A DNA stretch of 39,025 nt, from NCBI GenBank assembly GCA_032718475.1, contig JAUCBJ010006044.1, positions 1 to 39,025 of the forward strand, in the 5' to 3' direction. Position 1 is the first letter of the stretch, and each line of letters starts with the position of its first letter. Shown here one piece after another: positions 13,101 to 25,100 of the stretch. Below the pieces are notes generated by a model that made no database searches, was not told where the DNA came from, and saw only the letters and a list, made by a program, of their open reading frames with translations. The stretch is from Nemertoderma westbladi. Lineage: Eukaryota > Xenacoelomorpha > Nemertodermatida > Nemertodermatidae. Position numbers and translations under genes: made by a program.

Positions 13101-16100
13101 AACGAGGTGAGTGCAATCAACATCATCGAGTCCACCACCTACCAACTCGGTCACAAAACGAGGTGAGTGCAATCAACAGCATCGAGTCCACCACCTACCA
13201 ACTCGGGAACAAAACGAAGTGAGTGCAATCAACAGGATCGAGTCCACCACCTACCAACTCGGTCACAAAACGAGGTGAGTGCAATCAACATCATCGAGTC
13301 CACCACCTACCAACTCGGTCACAGAACGAGGTGAGTACAATCAACATCATCGAGTCCACCACCTACCAACTCGGGAACAAAACGAAGTGAGTGCAATCAA
13401 CAGGATCGAGTCCACCACCTACCAACTCGGTCACAAAACGAGGTGAGTGCAATCAACAGCATCGAGTCCACCACCTACCAACTCGGGAACAAAACGAGGT
13501 GAGTGCAATCAACATCATCGAGTCCACCACCTACCAACTCGTGAACAAAACGAGGTGAGTGCAATCAACAGCATCTAGTCCGCCACCTACCAACTCGGGA
13601 ACAAAACGAGGTGAGTGCAATCAACATCATCGAGTCCACCACCTACCAACTCGGTCACAAAACGAGGTGAGTGCAATCAACAGCATCGAGTCCACCACCT
13701 ACCAACTCGGGAACAGAATGAGGTGAGTGCAATCAACAGCATCGAGTCCGCCACCTACCAACTCGTGAACAAAACGAGGTGAGTGCAATCAACAGCATCG
13801 AGTCCACCACCTACCAACTCGGGAACAGAATGAGGTGAGTGCAATCAACATCATCGAGTCCACCACCTACCAACTCGGGAACAGAACGAGGTGAGTGCAA
13901 TCAACAGCATCGAGTCCGCCACCCACCAACTCGGGAACAGAACGAGGTGAGTGCAATCAACAGCATCGAGTCCACCACCTACCAACTCGGTCACAGAACG
14001 AGGTGAGTGCAATCAACAGCATCGAGTCCACCACCTACCAACTCGGGAACAGAACGAGGTGAGTGCAATCAACATCATCGAGTCCACCACCTACCAACTC
14101 GGGAACAGAACGAGGTGAGTGCAATCAACAGCATCGAGTCCACCACCTACCAACTCGGGAACAGAACGAGGTGAGTGCAATCAACAGGATCGAGTCCACC
14201 ACCTACCAACTCGGGAACAGAAAGAGGTGAGGGCAATCAACAGATCGAGTCCACCACCTACCAACTCGGGAACAGAACGAGGTGAGTGCAATCAACAGCA
14301 TCGAGTCCACCACCTACCAACTCGGTCACAAAACGAGGTGAGTGCAATCAACATCATCGAGTCCACCACCTACCAACTCGGGAACAAAACGAGGTGAGTG
14401 CAATCAACATCATCGAGTCCACCACCTACCAACTCGGTCACAAAACGAGGTGAGTGCAATCAACAGCATCGAGTCCACCACCTACCAACTCGGGAACAGA
14501 ATGAGGTGAGTGCAATCAACAGCATCGAGTCCGCCACCTACCAACTCGTGAACAAAACGAGGTGAGTGCAATCAACAGCATCGAGTCCACCACCTACCAA
14601 CTCGGGAACAGAATGAGGTGAGTGCAATCAACAGCATCGAGTCCGCCACCTACCAACTCGGGAACAGAACGAGGTGAGTGCAATCAACAGCATCGAGTCC
14701 ACCACCTACCAACTCGGTCACAAAACGAGGTGAGTGCAATCAACAGCATCGAGTCCACCACCTACCAACTCGGTCACAAAACGAGGTGAGTGCAATCAAC
14801 AGCATCGAGTCCACCACCTACCAACTCGGGAACAGAACGAGGTGAGTGCAATCAACATCATCGAGTCCACCACCTACCAACTCGGGAACAGAACGAGGTG
14901 AGTGCAATCAACAGCATCGAGTCCGCCACCCACCAACTCGGGAACAGAACGAGGTGAGTGCAATCAACAGCATCGAGTCCACCACCTACCAACTCGGGAA
15001 CAGAACGAGGTGAGTGCAATCAACAGCATCGAGTCCGCCACCCACCAACTCGGGAACAGAACGAGGTGAGTGCAATCAACAGCATCGAGTCCACCACCTA
15101 CCAACTCGGGAACAGAACGAGGTGAGTGCAATCAACATCATCGAGTCCACCACCTACCAACTCGGGAACAGAACGAGGTGAGTGCAATCAACAGCATCGA
15201 GTCCGCCACCCACCAACTCGGGAACAGAACGAGGTGAGTGCAATCAACAGCATCGAGTCCACCACCTACCAACTCGGTCACAGAACGAGGTGAGTGCAAT
15301 CAACAGCATCGAGTCCACCACCTACCAACTCGGGAACAGAACGAGGTGAGTGCAATCAACATCATCGAGTCCACCACCTACCAACTCGGGAACAGAACGA
15401 GGTGAGTGCAATCAACAGCATCGAGTCCACCACCTACCAACTCGGGAACAGAACGAGGTGAGTGCAATCAACAGGATCGAGTCCACCACCTACCAACTCG
15501 GGAACAGAAAGAGGTGAGGGCAATCAACAGATCGAGTCCACCACCTACCAACTCGGGAACAGAACGAGGTGAGTGCAATCAACAGCATCGAGTCCACCAC
15601 CTACCAACTCGGTCACAAAACGAGGTGAGTGCAATCAACATCATCGAGTCCACCACCTACCAACTCGGTCACAAAACGAGGTGAGTGCAATCAACAGCAT
15701 CGAGTCCACCACCTACCAACTCGGTCACAGAACGAGGTGAGTGCAATCAACAGCATTGAGTCCACCACCTACCAACTCGGTCACAAAACGAGGTGAGTGC
15801 AATCAACAGCATCGAGTCCGCCACCCACCAACTCCGGAACAGAACGAGGTGAGTGCAATCAACAGCATCGAGTCCACCACCTACCAACTCGGCCACAAAA
15901 CGAGGTGAGTGCAATCAACACCATCGAGTCCGCCACCTACCAACTCGGCCACAAAACGAGGTGAGTGCAATCGACAGCATCGAGTCCGCCACCTACCAAC
16001 TCGGTCACAGAACGAGGTGAGTGCAATCAACACCATCGAGTCCGCCACCTACCAACTCGGGAACAGAATGAGGTGAGTGCAATCAACAGCATCGAGTCCG

Positions 16101-19100
16101 CCACCTACCAACTCGGTCACAGAACGAGGTGAGTGCAATCAACACCATCGAGTCCACCACCTACCAACTCGGTCACAGAACGAGGTGAGTGCAATCAACA
16201 GCATCGAGTCCACCACCTACCAACTCGGGAACAGAACGAGGTGAGTGCAATCAACAGCATCGAGTCCGCCACCTACCAACTCGGGAACAGAATGAGGTGA
16301 GTGCAATCAACAGCATCGAGTCCACCACCTACCAACTCGGTCACAGAACGAGGTGAGTGCAATCAACAGCATCGAGTCCACCACCTACCAACTCGGTCAC
16401 AGAACGAGGTGAGTGCAATCAACAGCATCGAGTCCACCACCTACCAACTCGGGAACAGAATGAGGTGAGTGCAATCAACAGCATCGAGTCCACCACCTAC
16501 CAACTCGGTCACAAAACGAGGTGAGTGCAATCAACAGCATCGAGTCCGCCACCTACCAACTCGGGCACAGAACGAGGTGAGTGCAATCAACAGCATCGAG
16601 TCCACCACCTACCAACTCGGTCACAGAACGAGGTGAGTGCAATCAACAGCATCGAGTCCACCACCTACCAACTCGGTCACAGAACGAGGTGAGTGCAATC
16701 AACAGCATCGAGTCCGCCACCTACCAACTCGGTCACAGAACGAGGTGAGTGCAATCAACAGCATCGAGTCCACCACCAACCAACTCGGTCACAGAACGAG
16801 GTGAGTGCAATCAACAGCATCGAGTCCGCCACCTACCAACTCGGTCACAGAACGAGGTGAGTGCAATCAACAGCATCGAGTCCACCACCTACCAACTCGG
16901 GAACAGAATGAGGTAAGTGCAATCAACAGGATCGAGTCCACCACCTACCAACTCGGGAACAGAACGAGGTGAGTGCAATCAACAGCATCGAGTCCACCAC
17001 CTACCAACTCGGTCACAGAACGAGGTGAGTGCAATCAACAGCATCGAGTCCACCACCTAGCAACTCGGGAACAGAACGAGGTGAGTGCAATCAACAGCAT
17101 CGAGTCCACCACCTACCAACTCGGTCACAAAACGAGGTGAGTGCAATCAACAGCATCGAGTCCACCACCTACCAACTCGGTCACAAAACGAGGTGAGTGC
17201 AATCAACAGCATCGAGTCCACCACCTACCAACTCGGGAACAGAATGAGGTGAGTGCAATCAACAGCATCGAGTCCACCACCTACCAACTCGGGAACAGAA
17301 TGAGGTGAGTGCAATCAACAGCATCGAGTCCGCCACCTACCAACTCGGGAACAGAATGAGGTGAGTGCAATCAACAGCATCGAGTCCACCACCTACCAAC
17401 TCGGGAACAGAATGAGGTGAGTGCAATCAACAGCATCGAGTCCGCCACCTACCAACTCGGGAACAGAATGAGGTGGGTGCAATCAACAGCATCGAGTCCA
17501 CCACCTACCAACTCGGGAACAGAACGAGGTGAGTGCAATCAACAGGATCGAGTCCACCACCTACCAACTCGGGAACAGAAAGAGGTGAGTGCAATCAACA
17601 GCATCGAGTCCACCACCTACCAACTCGGTCACAGAACGAGGTGAGTGCAATCAACAGCATCGAGTCCACCACCTACCAACTCGGGAACAGAACGAGGTGA
17701 GTGCAATCAACAGCATCGAGTCCACCACCTACCAACTCGGGAACAGAACGAGGTGAGTGCAATCAACAGCATCGAGTCCACCACCTACCAACTCGGGAAC
17801 AGAACGAGGTGAGTGCAATCAACAGCATCGAGTCCACCACCTACCAACTCGGGAACAGAACGAGGTGAGTGCAATCAACAGGATCGAGTCCACCACCTAC
17901 CAACTCGGGAACAGAACGAGGTGAGTGCAATCAACAGCATCGAGTCCACCACCTACCAACTCGGGAACAGAACGAGGTGAGTGCAATCAACAGGATCGAG
18001 TCCACCACCTACCAACTCGGGAACAGAACGAGGTGAGTGCAATCAACAGCATCGAGTCCGCCACCTACCAACTCGGGAACAGAACGAGGTGAGTTCAATG
18101 GAGGGAGATAGAGGAGGTAATTTGGAGAGTTATAAAACTAAGATAAATTCTATCAGAATTTTAATAACCCGTTTTTCGCATTTCTCAGTAAATATGAAAA
18201 CTCATTAGACATACGAAGAGATAAAATAGATCTGATTTTACTAAAACAACACTTTTGATGCGAGTGAGTTAGGGCATTTAGAATAGTATAGATGAATGAA
18301 TACACCGCAATGGAATAGAAAAATTATATTTCTTTTCCAGAAAAAACGAACATTTTACCGACGGCTAGAATCGACGAGGTGGTTGAACGCGAAGACGGAG
18401 CTGCTAACAGTGGACCGCTAATGGCGGCGGCGTTTGGGGGTCTGGCTGGCGGAGTCGTTATAGTCGCGGTCTTCGTTGTGGTTATGAAATACAAGAACCG
18501 TCCGCAGGTCGTTCATATGGCCCCCGGTGAATGGCCTTCCGAGTTCGGAAACCGTAAGTTCGGCGAGCACCGGAGTATCTGTAGGAGCGAAACCAACTCG
18601 ATGAGGAGTTCCCGCCATCATCTCCTACTCCGCTCAACCGCCTCCTCCGGGGACAGGCCCCAGTCTCCCTCCATCATTCTGTCAGAGGCTCCCATCGAGG
18701 ACTTCACCTCGGGCTCGGAGCCGTCGCTGGCTCCCTCCTATCGGCCCACCTCCGGGGTCTCTAAGTGCAACGTCGTGTACAACAAACACACCCACGTGCA
18801 AGCCGACAACAACGTCACCTCGATTTCGCAAACTTTCGTCCTATCCGACGACGAAGAAATTATATCCCCAAAATCCACAGAAGGGGATCTCACCATGGTG
18901 CGCGCGATAACCCCTCTACCGCGCAACATTGGAAGAACATTATCCGCGTCGCCTAAACCCAACGAAGATGTATTCGCTTCTGTTACCTCCTCACCTAGTA
19001 AGGGGGCCCTGATCCTTGACCCTCTGATACACCCACTCACAAGCGATACGCCTTCACCAACATAGAGTTGTGAGCACTGAGCACTGAGCAATCGTTACGA

Positions 19101-22100
19101 ATATTATTTATTACGCTTTTACATTCTCCACTCAAAGGCCACGTACAAACTTGGTAATGTTTTTCAGGGTCTCCAGTTTACCGTTAATACCAAAAACATG
19201 GGTAAATGGGATTTACTTAAATCGATATGATTTTAAACGATTTTTTTTAAATAATAAATCAACTCCAAAAATACTCAGGACTTGACTTGAACTCGCCTAC
19301 AACATACCAACTGGGTGTAGGATGAGAGGGGGTGGTGGGGGGGGGGGGGGGGGGGGGGGTGGGGGGTGGGGTCAAGTAGGTCTATAATGTAAGCGTGGGT
19401 TTACTTACCTACGAAGTAGCAGTTTAGGATGGGGGTTGTCCTGGAGGGTTTTGTCTATAAGGTCGGACAGAAGAACCTTGAGGATGTCTGTAGCGTAGGC
19501 CATCCTCCCTTGTAGGATAACCATGATGAGAGAAGCCACGTTGCATCTGTTGAACAATTCATAGATAATATTAATTAGCGACATTCCAAAGCAACTCAAT
19601 AAATTTTAACACCATAACACTGTACCAACTCACCTGTCTCTCTGTAACAACTCACCTGTCTCTCTGTACCAACTCACCTGTCTCTCTGTACCAACTCACC
19701 TGCCTCTCTGTACCAACTCACCTGTCTCTCTGTACCAACTCACCAGTCTCTCTATACCAACTCACCTATCTCTCTGTACCAACTCACATGTCTCTCTGTA
19801 CCAACTCACCTATCTCTCTGTACCAACTCACCTGTCTCTCTGTACCAACTCACCTGTCTCTCTGTACCAACTCACCTGTCTCTCTGTACCAACTCACCTG
19901 TCTCTCAGTAACAACTCACCTGTCTCTCTGTACCAACTCACCTGTCTCTCTATACCAACTCACCTGTCTCTCTGTACCAACTCACCTGTCTCTCTGTACC
20001 AACTCACCTATCTCTCTGTACCAACTCACCTGTCTCTCTGTACCAACTCACCTGTCTCTCTGTACCAACTCACCTGTCTCTCTGTACCAACTCACCTGTC
20101 TCTCTGTACCAACTCACCTGTCTCTCTGTACCAACTCACCTGTCTCTCTGTACCAACTCACCTGTCTCTCTGTACCAACTCCCCTGTCTCTCTGTACCAA
20201 CTCCCCTGTCTCTCTGTACCAACTCACCTGTCTCTCTGTACCAACTCACCTGTCTCTCTGTACCAACTCACCTGTCTCTATGTACCAACTCACCTGTCTC
20301 TCTGTACCAACTCACCTGTCTCTCTGTACCAACTCACCTGTCTCTCTGTACCAACTCACCTGTCTCTCATACCAAAGGAATCCTGTGCTTCTAGACGATG
20401 TATAAACGTTAACAAAAAGTATCGATCGTTTAATAAAACGTTGAAAACCTTAAGTCCTTTCTCTATTCCAGCACGTTTCTCGTCGGGAACCTGTAGAAAT
20501 CCAATATAGTTGACAAAAATTGTGATTGGTTGATTTGGTTTAGAGATACAAACCCGCAGCAATGTAATAAATAATTAAATAATGTAATTTAATAATCGCG
20601 AAATTTAAACAATAAATAAGAGAAGTGAGCTGTTCAGAGAACATATTTGATACTAACGTCAAACTCTTGAATGACGGGATGGTCAGTGACCCCAGGAAAT
20701 AGGACTCTCATTGCGTAGGTTTGGTAGTCCAGGAAGGGAGCGCCTCTGGTGTCGATCTCACCGGCCGTCATTTCGGTTTGCAGATCCGCAAACGCTGAAA
20801 TAATTCAAAAATATTTGAATCAACGACAATAATTCTAAATAATTGCACAACGAAATATTAGCTGGAAATTAATTTCAAAGTGTCATAAATTTACTTCTGA
20901 TGTCAATAAACAATAACTCGAGCGTCGAGCGTATTCTACGAATGGATAAGAAGATTGATCAATTCACGATTTGACTTAAAATAACGCCCTCTGAGGAAAA
21001 AAAGTTATTGTAAACGGTGCTACTGAACTTTACAAACCTGAACTGTTTAATTAATAAAAATACTAAGAATGAAAGTAAATGAAACCAAACAAATTGTAAC
21101 GAAAACCATCAAATCATAGAAAATTAATTAATAAAATTAATCAGAAATATTGTGAATTAACATTAAGAAGCGCCATGCAAGCAAATCAAATAAAGTAAAC
21201 AGCAGAAGTGTAGCAAAACGAAACAGAGAAATAATTAATAGGTATATCTTATATCAACCGTTAGATCAGTTAGTTAGTGATTATTAGTTAGGAAAACAAT
21301 ATTAAAGTGTATTACTGCAAGGAATACGATCAGATTTATTTATTCACTAAAGTAATGACCCCTTAAGCTCGTAAGTTAACATGCTTTGCACTATTACTGG
21401 TTAATAAAATATATAGGAACACCCACATTCTGTGCTGCTAAATAATTATAAATGTTACTATATTTTCAGTCTGATTTGTGTTCAATTATTTAAATAATAA
21501 ACTTATAATTAAATTCAAATATCTAACACAGAACATTGACTTTTATTGTGTTGGGAGGGTCGGGTGGTTGGGGTGGATAGCGGGGGGCACATGCACAGTG
21601 GGAGGGAGTCCAACCTTCTTTACATTCCGTGGCTACCCTATGCTCCAATGCGTCCATCTGGAACTGCAAGTGCTTTACCACGGTGTAACTATGAGCGGAT
21701 TTACGTTTGTACACAATGCAGAACGCCACCAAGAGGATCAATAACGAACTGGTACTAGCCGCAATTCCTTGAATAAAGCACAAACTATTTATAAAAACAG
21801 TTAAATATGTCACAGAGACAAAATCAAATAGGTATATAAGATGGATTATAGATTGCATTGCTAGAGTTAAGCAGAGAGAGAGAGGATGACGGGGTGGTGA
21901 GGTACAGACAATACAGATTGATGGACGGGGGTCAATTAGTGTTTCAAGAAAACAGTAAATTATGAATGAAAAAAACATTATTAATATAGAAACGGCCCCA
22001 ATCCAAAGAATTAGTGATATCAGCCATGACGACTACACTGTCACTACACTAAGGTACCTTCTTTGCACTCAGCGGCAACTTTGGATTCTAGTTCCGACAT

Positions 22101-25100
22101 CTGGTGTTGCAGGTATTTAACATCTTCCCGATTCTGATTACTTTTACGTCGGTAAAAAATCACAAATATTGCAACGAACGCAAATAGAAGAAGAATACCG
22201 CCACAAATACCTGGACGTATAAAGTTTTGGTAGGTTAATTTCACGGTAAATTCCGGCTGTTCTAGAACGGAAAGTTAAGACACGTGGGGGTGTCCATATG
22301 CCGGTAAATATTGCATTGTACCTTGTATGAAAGTATCATATACTGGCGCACAATGACTAAAGTGAAATAAATTGGTCGCATACGAAAAAAAGTTTCGTTT
22401 ATTGTTTTGGTTAGAAGAGACCAACACTGTAACCTGCTCAATTCCCTTAATTCGATCAAATTTAATTAATTTTTTTTAATTAAAGACACATTTGGTGTCT
22501 GACGGTCATTTTGCGCCATTAACTTGGAAAATTAATATTTTGTTTCCATTAGACCGCGACTAGGCCCCGTTTACAATATCGCGGCGATAACTACAGTTAG
22601 GATTGAACTTGTAGTGAACTTAGGTTCGCTCTGTGTCAACGGATATTTAGTTACTCAAGCTAACTTGGAACGCGTTGTCACTGTAAACGTATAGCTAAAT
22701 AAGGCAGTTAGTGTAAACGGGGCCTTTGTTCATGTAATATTCTTGCCATCAACAATCCGTATGATGCCCACCTGGCATTATTAAGTCTTCTACCAAAAGA
22801 AAAGCCCAAATTTCCACGTCACCGGTGACTTTATATGTAGCAACCCGATGTCCGGTGGTCTGGGGATATTTTAATGCATCATTTAACTTTTTATGACTTG
22901 TCTAATAATCAGAATTACATTAAATACGAAAAAACTCCAAATTAAATATAATAATTTCCCTTTACATCCAAATCCCAAAATAAACCGAATAATCAAACCG
23001 TGAAAATATAGCGGAATGTTCGATACATTTGGATTGGAAAATATAGCGGAATGTTCGATAAATTTGGATTGGAAAATATAGCGGAATGTTCGATAAATTT
23101 GGATTGGAAAATATAGCGGAATGTTCGATAAATTTGGATTGGAAAATATAGCGGAATGTTCGATAAATTTGGATTGGAAAATATAGCGGAATGTTCGATA
23201 AATTTGGATTGGAAAATATAGCGGAATGTTCGATACATTTGGATTGGAAAATATAGCGGAATGTTCGATAAATTTGGATTGGAAAATATAGCGGAATGTT
23301 CGATAAATTTGGATTGGAAAATATAGCGGAATGTTCGATAAATTTGGATTGGAAAATATAGCGGAATGTTCGATAAATTTGGATTGGAAAATATAGCGGA
23401 ATGTTCGATACATTAGGATTGGAAAATATAGCGGAATGTTCGATAAATTTGGATGGGAAAATATAGCGGAATGTTCGATAAATTTGGATTGGAAAATATA
23501 GCGGAATGTTCGATAAATTTGGATGGGAAAATATAGCGGAATGTTCGATAAATTTGGATTGGAAAATATAGCGGAATGTTCGATAAATTTGGATTGGAAA
23601 ATATAGCGGAATGTTCGATAAATTTGGATTGGAAAATATAGCGGAATGTTCGATAAATTTGGATTGGAAAATATAGCGGAATGTTCGATAAATTTGGATG
23701 GGAAAATATAGCGGAATGTTCGATAAATTTGGATTGGAAAATATAGCGGAATGTTCGATAAATTTGGATTGGAAAATATAGCGGAATGTTCGATAAATTT
23801 GGATTGGAAAATATAGCGGAATGTTCGATAAATTTGGATTGGAAAATATTTTTATTCAAAATTTGAAATATTATATAACTCCGGTGGTTGAACATGGTTT
23901 ATATTACATATTAACTTTATGAGACGGTGATATGATGCGACGGCTGAGAAACTGGAATAAAAAGGACAAATTATTGAGTCTAAATATCAGTCTGAAGAAG
24001 GTTTATTCTAGAATATTATGTACCTAGGTTATTGTAAAGAAAAACAAATCAGAATAACGTTAATAAATGATAATAAAAACGTTGTTTACATCTACTCTAA
24101 TGTGTAGTTAATTAATTACATTTATTTATTAATAATAATATTAAACAAAATAAAAAATATATGATCGTCTCGGTTGGTTGGATTTTAATAAATCGTAGCG
24201 TACGAAATATTCCTTAAATCTTAGAATAAAATTACGTATCCGACTCAAAGTCATCATATAGAACCCGAACTAATCAGTTAGTCATCATATAGAACCCGAA
24301 CTAATCAGTTAGTCATCATATAGAACCCGAACTAATCAGTTAGTATATCCAGCTGGCGGTATTATACAACGGTACTGAGAAAAATAAAACAGTTGTAGTA
24401 ACTAGTTCGTCAACTTATAATAGCTGAGTTATCAGTTAGTCTAGTAATGGAATGTTCATTAAAAAAAAGTATCAGGATCAAAAGCTACATTTAGTGAAAC
24501 TCACCTATAATAACTTGGAAGGGCAATAAAGTGGACCATTCGTAGGTAACATATCCTATGGGGATCTGTAAGTTCCATATCTGTACGACGACTTGGGGCG
24601 GGTCGTCTGTGTGTCTGACGGTGGATCTACGTAATCTATTGGTGTCCCGGACCTCCACAACTCTGTGTAGATAAACATTAACATGTAAAACCAAAACAAT
24701 GTAAATACCTAATAATCATCACAATATATTAATAATCCCGGCGGTTTTCGGTTCTCTTATTATTATTACCTTTTCGGTTGCTCCTTTGGCGGCTGACAAC
24801 GTAGTTCTGTAGACGTTAGTTGAGTTATGTTGCAATAACCATCACCAATAAGAACAATGACGTCACTGGATGACGCCACCAAAGTCAAATTAGTTCCCTA
24901 AATATAAAATATATCGTCTTGAACTGACGTGATTTATGATTAGGTAGACCTACATCGTCATGGAAACCTTATTCTGCAGTTCTTTTGGTACCCGGGCTAA
25001 TACTGAAACTAAACGGGATTACTTACAACCTGTTTCTTAATAACAACATTAATTAATTAATTAACCTTTATAACTATCGGGTCCATTTTTCTAGCATCAA

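Noticed and set aside
12720-18094. CRISPR-like array
   Set aside because: Direct tandem copies with no unique spacers, in a eukaryotic intron context.
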